Source: Rossellomorea aquimaris (GTDB lineage: Bacteria > Bacillota > Bacilli > Bacillales > Bacillaceae_B). From it: DNA of 64,000 bases. Positions within the stretch are counted from its first letter, which is position 1. Each line of letters begins with the position of its first letter. Of this stretch, positions 9,518 through 18,303 are shown in pieces. The stretch spans positions 1,302,001 through 1,366,000 of the forward strand of contig NZ_JAIVAR010000001.1 in assembly GCF_020171925.1 (NCBI RefSeq). Reading direction: 5' to 3'. Below the pieces are notes generated by a model. The model was not told the DNA's origin, did not search any database, and worked only from the letters and a program-made list of their open reading frames with translations. A program made the position numbers and the translations under genes.

Positions 9518-9547
9518 CATTTCGCTATTTGGATGGAATTTTCCTTC
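9518..9547 (-). promoter_or_regulatory. sigma-H-type promoter of the spoIIA operon
   Basis: GAAGGAAAA, 12 nt, AGCGAAATG on the minus strand. The -35 matches RNAGGAWWW fully; the -10 resembles RNNGAATWW with two mismatches. B. subtilis spoIIA is transcribed by sigma-H with Spo0A. Confidence 0.7.
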
Positions 9548-9605
9548 TCTATGACAAAACTAGAAGGAATTCGCCAAGATTAGTGTTCTTTTTCATGAAA
9601 ACCAG

Positions 9606-10772
9606 TCAGTTTCCGACTTTCGAAAACATACCGAATGAACGTTTATATAGTTGCCACCAGCTAGCTTCGTTTACATCCTCTTTGGCAACAAGATCACTTT
9701 CTACTACTTTTTTACCTTTATTATTGATGACTAGTGTCCCGACTTTATCACCTTTCTTTATCGGTGCTTTCAAGTCTTTAGACAGTGTCACTTTTTGCTC
9801 GACCCCATCAAGTTTCTCTCCTTTTTTGGCAAGGATCGAAATTGGTTCGTCTGTTACAGCCTGTACCTTGCTCTCTTTCCCTTTGGATACTTTCACCTTT
9901 GAAAGGGAGTCACCCTTCTTGAACATCGGCTTCGTCTGATATTGATTGAAAGCATAATCAAGCATCTTCGTCACTTCACTGTTACGCTCCTTCGGGGTGG
10001 ATGCTCCGAACACGACGGCAATGACCCTCATATCCCCTTTCTTCGCAGTGGCAGTCAGACAGTACTTCGCTTCGTTTGTGAAACCGGTCTTTAAACCGTC
10101 CACTCCATCATAAAATTTCACGAGTTTATTTGTGTTCACCAGCCAGAATTTATTTTCTGTGTTTTCTCTCAAGTATGACTCATATGTTCCGGTGAACTTT
10201 GTAATATCGTTATACTTTAGCAGCTCTTTCGCCATCATGCTCATGTCATGAGCGGAACTGTAATGATCTTTCGCAGGAAGACCAGTCGGATTTTGGAACT
10301 TAGTATCCTTCAAGCCGATTTCTTTCGCTTTCTTATTCATTTTTTGGACAAAGGCCTCTTCACTTCCTGCAATATGCTCTGCCATTGCGACAGATGCATC
10401 GTTTGCAGAACCGATCGCAATCCCTGTCAACATTTCTTTAACAGTCATTGACTCACCGGGTTCCAGGAAAATCTGTGACCCTCCCATTGAAGCGGCATAT
10501 TCGCTTGTCCTGACCTTGTCATCCCATTTGATCTGGCCTTTTTCCAGTGATTCCATGATCAAGAGCATTGTCATGATCTTCGTCATCGAGGCAGGTGCCA
10601 ATTTTTCATGACTATTCTTTTCATAAAGAACGGCCCCTGTATCCCGTTCGATCAATACAGCAGATTTAGCGGCCTGTGCCAATTCAGCCTTGTTTTCCTG
10701 GGCAAATCCCATCGCAGGAAATAGGGAAGCTATAATAAAGAATGCCGACATGATACTCAATAAACGTTTCAT
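9606..10772 (-). CDS. dacF: D-alanyl-D-alanine carboxypeptidase DacF
   Basis: A sporulation DD-carboxypeptidase acting on cortex peptidoglycan cross-linking. The 388-residue product has a signal peptide (MKRLLSIMSAFFIIASLFPA, cleavage near GFAQ), the penicillin-binding motifs SxxK in PASMTKIM, SxN in IGSANDAS and KTG in GLKTGFT, and a C-terminal beta-rich domain. I chose the ATG at 10772 with GGAGG 8 nt upstream. Located directly upstream of spoIIAA as in B. subtilis, where read-through from dacF adds to spoIIA expression. Confidence 0.96.
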   Translation of the reverse strand: MKRLLSIMSAFFIIASLFPAMGFAQENKAELAQAAKSAVLIERDTGAVLYEKNSHEKLAPASMTKIMTMLLIMESLEKGQIKWDDKVRTSEYAASMGGSQIFLEPGESMTVKEMLTGIAIGSANDASVAMAEHIAGSEEAFVQKMNKKAKEIGLKDTKFQNPTGLPAKDHYSSAHDMSMMAKELLKYNDITKFTGTYESYLRENTENKFWLVNTNKLVKFYDGVDGLKTGFTNEAKYCLTATAKKGDMRVIAVVFGASTPKERNSEVTKMLDYAFNQYQTKPMFKKGDSLSKVKVSKGKESKVQAVTDEPISILAKKGEKLDGVEQKVTLSKDLKAPIKKGDKVGTLVINNKGKKVVESDLVAKEDVNEASWWQLYKRSFGMFSKVGN

Positions 10773-10822
10773 TTCACTGTCCTCCAATCAAAATCTCTCA
10801 TTTTAATCAATACTTATAGGAC

Positions 10823-10851
10823 CATTTTTTCCATTAAAGCCATTTTTATAC
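10823..10851 (-). promoter_or_regulatory. candidate sigma-F promoter of dacF
   Basis: GTATA, 14 nt, GGAAAAAATG on the minus strand. Both boxes match the sigma-F consensus (GYWTA and GGNNANAATR), but the spacer is one to two nt shorter than usual. dacF is a classical sigma-F gene. Confidence 0.6.
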
Positions 10852-10897
10852 AATGACATTCCAAAAATATCCGGGACAACCACGCAAAGTAAAAAAC

Positions 10898-10944
10898 AAA
10901 AAAGCCTTTGTGCGAAGGGTACTTCCTTGCACAAAGGCTTTTCT
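10898..10944 (-). terminator. terminator of the deoB-punA-pdp operon
   Basis: A long stem (AAAAGCCTTTGTGC against GCACAAAGGCTTTT) just beyond the pdp stop, with T-run on the minus strand and a nearly symmetric A-run. Confidence 0.85.
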
Positions 10945-10956
10945 TACGATCAATGA

Positions 10957-12261
10957 TTAATGTGTGATTTCCGTATGGATCAGCGTAGGAGCTTCCACTT
11001 TTTCTGAAGAGAGTTTGATGCTCTCATAGAGCTTCGCCTTCACATCTTCAATGTCTTCCTGGTTACTGTAGATGGTGACAAGTGATTCCCCTGCCTTTAC
11101 TTCGTCCCCAATTTTCTTACGCAGCTCAAGACCGACTGCAAGGTCGATGACAGAGTCCTTTGTCGCTCTTCCTGCTCCAAGCCACATCGCTGCAGTCCCT
11201 ACAGAATCTGCTATGATCTCTGAAACATATCCATCTTCCTTCGCTTGAAGTTCTACCTTGTACTGTGCTTGAGGAAGCTTGGAAGGATCGTCAACGACCG
11301 ACGCATCCCCACCTTGCGATTTCAAGAACACTTTGAAGTTTTCGAGAGCAGAACCGTCTTCGATCGCCTTTTGCAGAAGTTCCCTTGCCTCGTTTAAGGT
11401 AGCTGCTTTCTCAGCCAGATAGACCATGTGACTTCCGAGCGTCAAGCATAGTTCTGTCAAATCTTCAGGACCTTCACCCTTCAACGTATCAATCGCTTCT
11501 TTCACTTCCAGTGCGTTCCCAATGGCAAAGCCTAATGGTTGACTCATATCAGAGATGACGGCCATCGTCTTTCTTCCAACGTTGTTCCCGATGTTCACCA
11601 TCGCTTTCGCAAGGTCTTTTGAATCTTCCAGGGTCTTCATGAAGGCCCCTGCTCCAGTCTTGACATCAAGGACAATTGCGTCTGCCCCGGCAGCGATTTT
11701 CTTGCTCATTATGGAGCTTGCAATAAGTGGAATGCTGTTGACTGTCGCGGTCACATCACGTAATGAGTAGAGCTTTTTATCGGCAGGGGTCAAGTTTCCA
11801 CTTTGCCCGATGACTGCCAACTTATTCTTGTTAACGAGAGAGATGAACTCATCGTTTTCAATTTCGACATGGAATCCTTCAACAGCTTCAAGCTTATCGA
11901 TGGTCCCACCTGTATGACCGAGCCCTCTTCCACTCATCTTCGCGACAGGGACACCAACAGACGCCACCAATGGACCTAGCACGAGTGTGGTTGTATCCCC
12001 CACTCCGCCTGTAGAGTGCTTATCGACTTTAATGCCTTCGATTGCAGACAGATCGATTTGATCCCCGGATTCCACCATTGCCATCGTCAAGTCGGCACGT
12101 TCCCGTTCGCTCATATCCTTGAAGAAGATCGCCATTGTCAAAGCACTTACCTGATAATCAGGTATTGATCCATCCGTATACCCGTCTACGATGAACTTGA
12201 TTTCTTCCGTTGCCAGTTCTTTCCCGTCACGCTTTTTCTCTATCAGATCTACCATTCTCAT
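10957..12261 (-). CDS. pdp: pyrimidine-nucleoside phosphorylase
   Basis: Pdp cleaves uridine, thymidine and deoxyuridine with phosphate to base and (deoxy)ribose 1-phosphate. The 434-residue protein shows the family signature [18 protein letters not shown] (about residues 110-127) and the phosphate-binding [14 protein letters not shown] (about 80-94). Length is typical. It is the last gene of a deoB-punA-pdp operon: Pdp and PunA make pentose 1-phosphates that DeoB converts to 5-phosphates. In B. subtilis pdp is instead with dra-nupC, so this grouping differs. Confidence 0.96.
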   Translation of the reverse strand: MRMVDLIEKKRDGKELATEEIKFIVDGYTDGSIPDYQVSALTMAIFFKDMSERERADLTMAMVESGDQIDLSAIEGIKVDKHSTGGVGDTTTLVLGPLVASVGVPVAKMSGRGLGHTGGTIDKLEAVEGFHVEIENDEFISLVNKNKLAVIGQSGNLTPADKKLYSLRDVTATVNSIPLIASSIMSKKIAAGADAIVLDVKTGAGAFMKTLEDSKDLAKAMVNIGNNVGRKTMAVISDMSQPLGFAIGNALEVKEAIDTLKGEGPEDLTELCLTLGSHMVYLAEKAATLNEARELLQKAIEDGSALENFKVFLKSQGGDASVVDDPSKLPQAQYKVELQAKEDGYVSEIIADSVGTAAMWLGAGRATKDSVIDLAVGLELRKKIGDEVKAGESLVTIYSNQEDIEDVKAKLYESIKLSSEKVEAPTLIHTEITH

Positions 12262-12328
12262 CTGTTATCACCAACTTCTGTATATTTGCATTCCAAAGTT
12301 CTTGAAATAGGAATAATGTGTATTTTGG

Positions 12329-13144
12329 TTAGATTGATTTCACGATTTCCTTCACGTAAGTAAGGAAGTTCGCTCGTACCATTTCAGTCGTTTCAATGAC
12401 CTCATCATGTGATAGAGGCTGGTCCAAAATGCCGGCAGCCATATTCGAAATGCAGGAGATTCCGAGTACTCTCATACCGCCATGTCGGGCAACGATCACT
12501 TCGGGCACAGTGGACATACCAACGGCATCCCCACCGAGTGTGCGAGCTAGCCTTACCTCTGCAGGTGTTTCGTAAACAGGTCCCGTGTTGCCAACATAGA
12601 CACCTTCCTGGATCTTTAATGAAAGCCCTTCTGCAATGTCTTTTGCTTTCTGGCGAAGGTCTCGATCATAGGCCTGGGACATATCAGGGAATCTTGGTCC
12701 GAGACGAGAATCATTCGCACCGATCAATGGGTTCCCACCCATGTTATTGATATGATCAGATATCAGCATCAGGTCACCCGCTTCGAAGTTTTCGTTCACT
12801 CCGCCTGCCGCATTGGTCACGATGAGAATCTCCACTCCAAGTTCTTTCATGACGCGGACTGGGAAGGTCACCTTATCAAAACCGTAGCCTTCGTAGTAAT
12901 GGAAGCGTCCCTGCATGGCAACGACTTCCTGGCCGGATAGTTGACCGAATACCAGTTGACCTGCATGACCTGCGACTGTTGACACAGGGAAGTCTGGAAT
13001 CTCCTTATATGGGATCTTCACTGAATTCTGAATCTCATCAGCCAATACTCCCAGTCCTGATCCCAAGATCAAACCAATTCGTGGACTACCAGTATATTGA
13101 TTCTTTAAATGGTTTGCTGCGTTCTGTATCATATCGTAATTCAT
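12329..13144 (-). CDS. punA: purine-nucleoside phosphorylase
   Basis: The 271-residue protein is a trimeric-type (high molecular specificity for guanosine/inosine) PNP: GLILGSGLG at the N-terminus, VAGHAGQLVFGQL, the FHYYEGY segment, VTNAAGGVN, and GMSTVPEVIVARH near the C-terminus. It releases purine bases and (deoxy)ribose 1-phosphate. RBS AAAAGGAG precedes the ATG. Middle gene of the operon, the counterpart of B. subtilis pupG, which likewise follows drm (deoB). Confidence 0.96.
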   Translation of the reverse strand: MNYDMIQNAANHLKNQYTGSPRIGLILGSGLGVLADEIQNSVKIPYKEIPDFPVSTVAGHAGQLVFGQLSGQEVVAMQGRFHYYEGYGFDKVTFPVRVMKELGVEILIVTNAAGGVNENFEAGDLMLISDHINNMGGNPLIGANDSRLGPRFPDMSQAYDRDLRQKAKDIAEGLSLKIQEGVYVGNTGPVYETPAEVRLARTLGGDAVGMSTVPEVIVARHGGMRVLGISCISNMAAGILDQPLSHDEVIETTEMVRANFLTYVKEIVKSI

Positions 13145-13278
13145 TTATATGACTCCTTTTATTTGTAATATTTCTTTGTTAAGCACCGACAAACGGTAAC
13201 TCTTATCACGAGTGCCATGGAAATCGAGTTCCTATATTAGGACCATTTCCCGTGTGACCTGCAGAATAAATGAAATAG

Positions 13279-13313
13279 GAGATGAAAGGGAAAAGTACGA
13301 CCCCTTTCATCTC
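13279..13313 (-). other. 12-bp hairpin between deoB and punA
   Basis: GAGATGAAAGGG pairs perfectly with CCCTTTCATCTC across an 11-nt loop. No clear T-run follows on the minus strand, so it is more likely an mRNA-stabilising or partly attenuating element than a full terminator. Confidence 0.55.
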
Positions 13314-13325
13314 AGGTTCAGTTTC

Positions 13326-14510
13326 CTATTTGAGTTCGGATAGGAAGCTCTTTCCGAATTTAGGCATGTTCACATTGAAATTATCCGCTACCGTTGCCCC
13401 TATGTCTGCAAAGGTTTCCCTGATTGGCAACTCTTCGCCTTTATTGAACCGGGTAGAATAGACAAGAAGCGGTACATACTCCCTTGTATGATCGGTTCCC
13501 GGAGCTGTCGGATCATTCCCGTGGTCTGCCGTGATGATGAGAAGATCATCTTCCGTCATCTTTTCGAATACTTCCGGAAGGCGTGCATCGAATTCTTCCA
13601 GCGCCTTTCCATATCCTTCAGGATCCCTGCGGTGACCGTAAAGGGCGTCAAAGTCTACCAGGTTCAAGAAGCTGAGGCCAGTAAACGATTCATCGAACGT
13701 CTTGATGAATTGATCCATGCCGTCCATATTATGCTTTGTTCGGACGGCTTTTGTCACACCTTCACCGTTATAGATATCGGAAATCTTACCGAGTGCGATC
13801 ACATCATAACCAGAATCTTTCATTTCATTCATGACGGTACGATTAAAAGGCTTCAGTGCGTAATCGTGCCGATTTGAAGTCCGTGTGAAGTTTCCAGGCT
13901 CCCCGATAAATGGGCGAGCAATGACACGACCGACCAAGAACTCATCATCTTTCGTGATTTCACGTGCAATCTCACATATTTTATATTGCTCTTCTATCGG
14001 GATGATATCCTCATGGGCTGCGATCTGTAGGACCGGATCTGCAGACGTATACACAATCAGTGCCCCTGTTTCCATATGTTCTTTTCCCAGTTCTTCAATG
14101 ATGGCTGTCCCACTTGCAGGTTTATTCCCGATAATCGTTCTTCCGGTCTCTGCCTCAAGTTTTTGGATCAATTTCTCAGGAAAGCCATCAGGGTATGTTT
14201 TAAATGGTGTATCAATATGAAGGCCCATGATCTCCCAATGGCCAGTCATGGTATCCTTCCCAACGGATGACTCCTGCATTTTCGTATAATATGCACGAGG
14301 CGATGTTGCTTTTTGCACACCTTTGACTTCCTTGATATTCGATAGGCCCAAACCTGCCAGGTTCGGCATGTTCAATCCATCCATTCGCTCTGCAATGTGC
14401 CCGAGAGTGTCTGCCCCTTCATCATTGAATTTGTCGGCATCAGGGGCTTCCCCTATCCCAACCGAATCCATTACGATCAAGTGAACTCTTTTATATGTAT
14501 AGTTACTCAT
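13326..14510 (-). CDS. deoB: phosphopentomutase
   Basis: DeoB (Drm) interconverts (deoxy)ribose 1- and 5-phosphate. The 394-residue protein belongs to the alkaline-phosphatase-like metalloenzymes: N-terminal [17 protein letters not shown] with the metal ligand Asp, the phosphothreonine region [11 protein letters not shown] (about residues 88-98), [14 protein letters not shown] and the C-terminal [28 protein letters not shown] lies 7 nt upstream of the ATG. First gene of the operon, behind a promoter overlapped by a palindrome and a cre-like site. Confidence 0.97.
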   Translation of the reverse strand: MSNYTYKRVHLIVMDSVGIGEAPDADKFNDEGADTLGHIAERMDGLNMPNLAGLGLSNIKEVKGVQKATSPRAYYTKMQESSVGKDTMTGHWEIMGLHIDTPFKTYPDGFPEKLIQKLEAETGRTIIGNKPASGTAIIEELGKEHMETGALIVYTSADPVLQIAAHEDIIPIEEQYKICEIAREITKDDEFLVGRVIARPFIGEPGNFTRTSNRHDYALKPFNRTVMNEMKDSGYDVIALGKISDIYNGEGVTKAVRTKHNMDGMDQFIKTFDESFTGLSFLNLVDFDALYGHRRDPEGYGKALEEFDARLPEVFEKMTEDDLLIITADHGNDPTAPGTDHTREYVPLLVYSTRFNKGEELPIRETFADIGATVADNFNVNMPKFGKSFLSELK

Positions 14511-14561
14511 GCGATATCCTCCTATTATATTTCCATCTCAGTTATATTATTAACTCTACAA

Positions 14562-14588
14562 TTGAACGTTCAAAAAAAGCGGTTACAT
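14562..14588 (-). promoter_or_regulatory. deoB promoter region: 12-bp palindrome plus cre-like site
   Basis: TTGAACGTTCAA (14562-14573) is a perfect palindrome whose minus-strand TTGAAC can act as the -35, with TAATAT 18 nt further downstream. Immediately upstream lies ATGTAACCGCTTTTT (14574-14588), a partial match to the CcpA cre consensus. The palindrome is placed like a repressor operator; the regulator is not identified. Confidence 0.45.
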
Positions 14589-14685
14589 TTTGCACCCTAC
14601 AACGTATCATACCCCCGGATCCGTCTTATCAACCGAACGAGGTTCACGTCAGAAGTCTGACATCTATATTTTACTTTTCCCTTTC

Positions 14686-14743
14686 AAAAAAAACAAGGGA
14701 GAACCCCTTAAAGTTTAGATGAAATCTTTAAGCAGTCTCCCTT
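14686..14743 (-). terminator. xerD terminator
   Basis: AAGGGAGA (14695-14702) pairs with TCTCCCTT (14736-14743), with an inner CTTTAA / TTAAAG pairing, followed on the minus strand by G and eight T. Confidence 0.8.
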
Positions 14744-14746
14744 TTA

Positions 14747-15640
14747 TTATGCCCTCGGATGAAATTTAGAATAAACATCTTTCAAGCGCGTCTTTGTTAC
14801 ATGCGTATAAATTTGAGTCGTTGAAATATCTGCATGGCCGAGCATTTCTTGAACCGCACGCAAATCTGCCCCATTCTCCAATAAATGAGTGGCAAAAGAG
14901 TGTCTCAATGTGTGAGGGGTAAGGTCCTTTTCGATGTTGGCTTTTTGCGCTAGCGCCTTCAAGTTCTTCCAAAAGCCCTGTCTCGTCAATCCCTTTCCGT
15001 GGTGGTTCAAAAAGAGATGGTCATCCTTATGCTTCTTCGACCTCAATTTCAGCCTTGCGTCTTCCATATATTTCTCGAGTACTTTCATGGCCGTGTTGCC
15101 GATCGGGATGATTCGTTCTTTATTCCCCTTCCCTATACACCGGACGAACCCCATGGTCAAATGAACGTCCTCCATCTTCAGAGCGATGAGTTCACTGACT
15201 CGTATACCCGTTGCATAAAGGATTTCAAGCATCGCTTTATCCCTCATTCCGAGTGGGGTCGATTCCTCAGGTGCCTCAAGCAATGCCTCTACCTCTTCAA
15301 TGCTTAATATTTTCGGCAGCTTACGTTCGGTTTTAGGCGTTTCGATATGGACAGTCGGGTCTTGATCTGTACTCTTTTCCCTTAAAAGAAACTGGTGGAA
15401 GGAACGGATCGATGCCACATGCCTGGCAACGGTCTTGGACGATTTCCCCTGTCCCTTCAAATGCCCCAAGAACTGTACGATATTCACTCTCGACACTTCA
15501 TTGAGAGATGTGATCTTCTCGACATTCTTTAAATACATCGAGTAGTTCCTTAAGTCCCTTTGATAGGACTCGATCGTGTTCTTCGCAAGTCCCTTCTCCA
15601 CAATCAAAAAGTGCATATAATCTTTGATATCGTCTTCCAA
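14747..15640 (-). CDS. xerD: site-specific tyrosine recombinase XerD (RipX)
   Basis: XerD with XerC resolves chromosome dimers at dif. The 297-residue protein has an N-terminal SAM-like DNA-binding domain ([19 protein letters not shown]) and a C-terminal catalytic domain with Arg in [19 protein letters not shown], and nucleophile Tyr in STTQIYTHV. The start is TTG at 15640, supported by GGGGAG 9 nt upstream. It follows yqzK with a 7-bp overlap of start and stop regions, as in the B. subtilis fur-yqzK-ripX order. Confidence 0.96.
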   Translation of the reverse strand: MEDDIKDYMHFLIVEKGLAKNTIESYQRDLRNYSMYLKNVEKITSLNEVSRVNIVQFLGHLKGQGKSSKTVARHVASIRSFHQFLLREKSTDQDPTVHIETPKTERKLPKILSIEEVEALLEAPEESTPLGMRDKAMLEILYATGIRVSELIALKMEDVHLTMGFVRCIGKGNKERIIPIGNTAMKVLEKYMEDARLKLRSKKHKDDHLFLNHHGKGLTRQGFWKNLKALAQKANIEKDLTPHTLRHSFATHLLENGADLRAVQEMLGHADISTTQIYTHVTKTRLKDVYSKFHPRA

Positions 15641-15646
15641 ATTGCA

Positions 15647-15874
15647 TTACTCCCCGTTCATAAAGAAAAATAATAGCCGGTCGTACCAATGGCTTTCTTC
15701 GTCAGTAACCGAAGAAAACACTTTGACCGCCGCCCCTTCTGGTTCATCGTATTTATGATAGCCCTCGTATTCTTCACCGATCCACATGATCCCATAGTAA
15801 AACAATATGGTAGAGCCGGTGAATAAGATAAATACTTTAATGGTTTGCCACACCAGTCCAATTCCTTTTTTCAT
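15647..15874 (-). CDS. yqzK: YqzK family small membrane protein (DUF4227)
   Basis: 75 residues: a hydrophobic segment (VFILFTGSTILFYYGIMWIG, about 14-33), then a conserved YHKYDEPEGAAVKV stretch and an aromatic tail. The ATG at 15874 has GGAGG 8 nt upstream; an in-frame ATG five codons earlier overlaps that site. It lies between fur and xerD, where B. subtilis has yqzK. Function unknown. Confidence 0.85.
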   Translation of the reverse strand: MKKGIGLVWQTIKVFILFTGSTILFYYGIMWIGEEYEGYHKYDEPEGAAVKVFSSVTDEESHWYDRLLFFFMNGE

Positions 15875-16040
15875 AAGCTTGTCCTCCATTTAAACAAAAT
15901 ACTGTCCAAATTGTTTCTTTATTACAAGCTATGACGATTTTGAACCGTTTTATACCAAGGAGGGGCAATTATTTATTAGTACTTATCATCTGGATTACAA
16001 CCTCACCCGTAAGGGCACCACCCAGGATCCTTGGATGATT

Positions 16041-16114
16041 AAAAAAAGCCCTTAAAGATATGTAAAAAAATCGTTTCGATTCGAAACAATAATAAGCTTC
16101 TTCAGGGCTTTTGC
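16041..16114 (-). terminator. fur terminator, nested hairpins
   Basis: An outer stem (AAAAGCCCTGAAGA against TCTTTAAGGGCTTTTTTT on the minus strand) encloses a perfect inner hairpin GTTTCG-AAT-CGAAAC followed by its own T-run. Either can terminate fur. Confidence 0.8.
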
Positions 16115-16119
16115 ATCTA

Positions 16120-16572
16120 CTATTCAGATTCTTCTTCAACCTGGCATCGTGAACAGATGCCGTGAAAGGTCAGTCGGTGATCTTTTATCTTGAATTTCCA
16201 ATCTCTTTCAACAATCTTTTCAACATCTTCAAGCAGGTCTTCCTGAATTTCATCAACCGCTCCACACTCGATGCAGACTAGATGGTGATGAAAGTGGGCT
16301 GCTCCCTCTTGACGGAGATCATACCGTGATACTCCATCGCCGAAATTGATCTTATCCACGATTTTCAGTTCAGATAGCAATTCGAGGGTCCGATACACCG
16401 TTGCCAGTCCAATTTCCGGAGATTTTTCCTTAACGAGGAGGTATACATCTTCGGCACTGAGGTGATCTTCTTCATGCTCTAAAAGCACGCGTACAGTCGC
16501 TTCACGCTGCGGAGTCAACTTATAACTGGCGGAATGAAGCTGTTTCTTAATTCGTTCGATTCGACTTTCCAT
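16120..16572 (-). CDS. fur: ferric uptake regulator Fur
   Basis: A 150-residue metal-dependent repressor of iron uptake genes. N-terminal winged helix (LTPQREATVRVLLEHEEDHL, then GLATVYRTLELL), hinge and dimerisation domain with HFHHHLVCIECG (Zn/Fe ligands) and the second Cys pair CSRC near the C-terminus. The ATG at 16572 follows GGAGGG and aligns with B. subtilis Fur; the ATG at 16593 is upstream of that site. A PerR-box-like sequence overlaps its promoter, consistent with PerR control of fur known in B. subtilis. Confidence 0.96.
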   Translation of the reverse strand: MESRIERIKKQLHSASYKLTPQREATVRVLLEHEEDHLSAEDVYLLVKEKSPEIGLATVYRTLELLSELKIVDKINFGDGVSRYDLRQEGAAHFHHHLVCIECGAVDEIQEDLLEDVEKIVERDWKFKIKDHRLTFHGICSRCQVEEESE

Positions 16573-16603
16573 AGTCCTTCCCTCCCTCGTCAATGTCTAT
16601 ATT

Positions 16604-16647
16604 ATTATATCAAAAAGGGAGGAATAAGCAAAATAAAATTATTATAA
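16604..16647 (-). promoter_or_regulatory. fur promoter with PerR-box-like operator
   Basis: TTGCTT (16626-16631), 16 nt, extended TGATATAAT (-10 at 16604-16609). Just upstream TTATAATAATTTTAT (16633-16647) matches the PerR box TTATAATNATTATAA at 12 of 14 defined positions. Confidence 0.6.
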
Positions 16648-16681
16648 TCAAGAAACTGAAATCATTCTTATATAATAGTCA

Positions 16682-17335
16682 TTATTTTATTTTTGATATG
16701 ACCGCTTCCATTAAATTCGGGGATAGATACGCTTCAATACTCGCGGCAACCGTCACGATTCCCACAGCAATGACGAAGAAGATCACGTACCTTGATAGAA
16801 ACGGGATGATCTGAAATTGCAGCGAAGCATTATTCTTCACAAAGATCTTTCTGATCAGCGTCATCGAAAAGCTTGCGCTGATTGCGCCGATAAAGATGAA
16901 TGCCGGAATGATGATGATATTTTGCGGCAGCACGCTGACAAATGAAAGCAGGAAACCACTCCATCCCATTTGGTTGACAAGGAAGCCTACCGAGAACCCC
17001 ACTACGACTCCCTTCATAAAGAGCAGTACAAAAATCAAGGGAAGTCCAATAATTGAAATCCCCAATATCCAAATCAGGCCAAGGTATTTCACATTATGAA
17101 GGAAACTCTGTCTGAAAAGTTCTTCTGCAGATGTAATTCTTCCGCCTTCGATTTCAGTGAAGAATTTACTTAAATAAAAATATAAATCTTCTTTTTGAGC
17201 GAATGACAATGAGTTAACGACGATTGCCCCAAAGATGATTCCCATCAAAAACAATGTGATGATAAACAAGTAAATTGAGGAATGTGCTTGTACATGTTGA
17301 ACGAGTGGGTTTGAATTCTGGATTTTTTTACGCAT
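16682..17335 (-). CDS. spoIIM: stage II sporulation protein M
   Basis: SpoIIM, with SpoIID and SpoIIP, drives engulfment-associated peptidoglycan remodelling from the mother-cell membrane. The 217-residue protein has about five hydrophobic segments (FLMGIIFGAIVVNSL, YLGLIWILGISIIGLPLIF, VVVGFSVGFLVNQM, SFVSVLPQNIIIIPAFIF). I chose ATG at 17335 with AGGAGG at 9 nt; GTG and ATG alternatives lie one and two codons upstream. A sigma-E-like promoter precedes it. Confidence 0.94.
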   Translation of the reverse strand: MRKKIQNSNPLVQHVQAHSSIYLFIITLFLMGIIFGAIVVNSLSFAQKEDLYFYLSKFFTEIEGGRITSAEELFRQSFLHNVKYLGLIWILGISIIGLPLIFVLLFMKGVVVGFSVGFLVNQMGWSGFLLSFVSVLPQNIIIIPAFIFIGAISASFSMTLIRKIFVKNNASLQFQIIPFLSRYVIFFVIAVGIVTVAASIEAYLSPNLMEAVISKIK

Positions 17336-17365
17336 CACCATGTTCCTCCTAACATCAATTACTAG

Positions 17366-17394
17366 AATATATGCACGATGGGACTTGTTTATGC
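17366..17394 (-). promoter_or_regulatory. candidate sigma-E promoter of spoIIM
   Basis: GCATAAA, 14 nt, CATATATT on the minus strand, about 30 nt upstream of the start. Each box has two mismatches to the sigma-E consensus. B. subtilis spoIIM is sigma-E dependent. Confidence 0.45.
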
Positions 17395-17416
17395 TAGTAG
17401 ACTTCCGACCACTAAG

Positions 17417-17452
17417 AAACGCCCGATTCAATTGACTGAATCGGGCGTTTTC
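17417..17452. terminator. nudF terminator
   Basis: Perfect 14-bp stem AAACGCCCGATTCA / TGAATCGGGCGTTT with a 6-nt loop directly beyond the nudF stop. T-runs are short on both sides. Confidence 0.75.
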
Positions 17453-17455
17453 CAT

Positions 17456-18004
17456 TTACTTTTGAAATTGTTGAAGTTGGAGATACTGTACTGCAAAGGC
17501 AGTTTTTGCATCGTAGATCCTTTTCTCTTTCATGAGTTCCAATGCTTCATCGACCGTCACTTCCAACAGCTCGACAAATTCGTCCTCATCAAGCTCCCTG
17601 GCTGTTTCCAGAGGGGTGATGTTTTCAGCGACATACAGATGGACAATTTCATCTGCAAATCCTGGAGATGTGTAGAAAGAAATAAGATGATCGAGCTTTT
17701 CGCATCCGTATCCCGTCTCTTCCTCAAGCTCCCGGGCAGCAGTGATGATCGGTTCTTCACCAGGTTCGAGCTTTCCGGCTGGAATTTCAACAATCGAGGT
17801 TTCAAGCGCTTTCCGGTACTGTTCGACCATTACGATTTTGCCTTCCGGTGTCAAGGCAATGACTGCGACTGCACCTGGATGTTTGATTAATTCACGCTTT
17901 GATGTCTTTCCATTCGGCAATTTCACTTCATCGACTTGAAGATCGATTATTTTTCCTTGATAAATTTTTTCTGTACTAAGCGTTTTCTCTTCAAACTTTT
18001 TCAT
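17456..18004 (-). CDS. nudF: ADP-ribose pyrophosphatase (Nudix hydrolase)
   Basis: Hydrolyses ADP-ribose to AMP and ribose 5-phosphate. The 182-residue protein contains a complete Nudix box, GKLEPGE through RELEEETGY (about residues 86-108), preceded by the VMVEQYRKAL strand and followed by YTSPGFADE, typical of the ADPRase branch. I chose the ATG at 18004 with GGAG 9 nt upstream, which aligns with B. subtilis NudF (YqkG). Divergent from mciZ. Confidence 0.94.
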   Translation of the reverse strand: MKKFEEKTLSTEKIYQGKIIDLQVDEVKLPNGKTSKRELIKHPGAVAVIALTPEGKIVMVEQYRKALETSIVEIPAGKLEPGEEPIITAARELEEETGYGCEKLDHLISFYTSPGFADEIVHLYVAENITPLETARELDEDEFVELLEVTVDEALELMKEKRIYDAKTAFAVQYLQLQQFQK

Positions 18005-18085
18005 TACTGCACTCTCCTTGTTCTGACACACATTCGTTCTTCATACATTCTACCATACTTAATAGAAAGCTTGAGGTGATTCCTG

Positions 18086-18217
18086 TTGCAGATCATCGTC
18101 GAGAAAGATCGAATCATTCTTGCGGGTAAAGCTTGGGAAGTGAAGGCAAAATTGAAGGAATACGGTAAAAAATACGGAACGGTCAAGGAGTGGACAGCAT
18201 CCTTTAAGGACTCTTAG
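18086..18217 (+). CDS. mciZ: MciZ, mother-cell inhibitor of FtsZ
   Basis: A 43-residue reading frame with a TTG start at 18086 and GAGGTG 7 nt upstream. Its core ILAGKAWEVKAKLKEYGKKY closely follows B. subtilis MciZ (VLVGKAWEIRAKLKEYG as I remember it), a 40-residue peptide that caps FtsZ filaments and blocks Z-ring formation in the mother cell. Position between nudF and the yqkF-type reductase is the same as in B. subtilis. A CATACATT element at 18042-18049 resembles a sigma-E -10, without a convincing -35. It is easily missed because of length and the TTG start. Confidence 0.85.
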   Translation: MQIIVEKDRIILAGKAWEVKAKLKEYGKKYGTVKEWTASFKDS

Positions 18218-18303
18218 AAACACTGATTCGTTTCTTTTGTTTAACCGTTCATCTTTCCGTTAAACTATAGAGTAAGAAAGATAGGATGGAAAGGACGGTT
18301 AAA

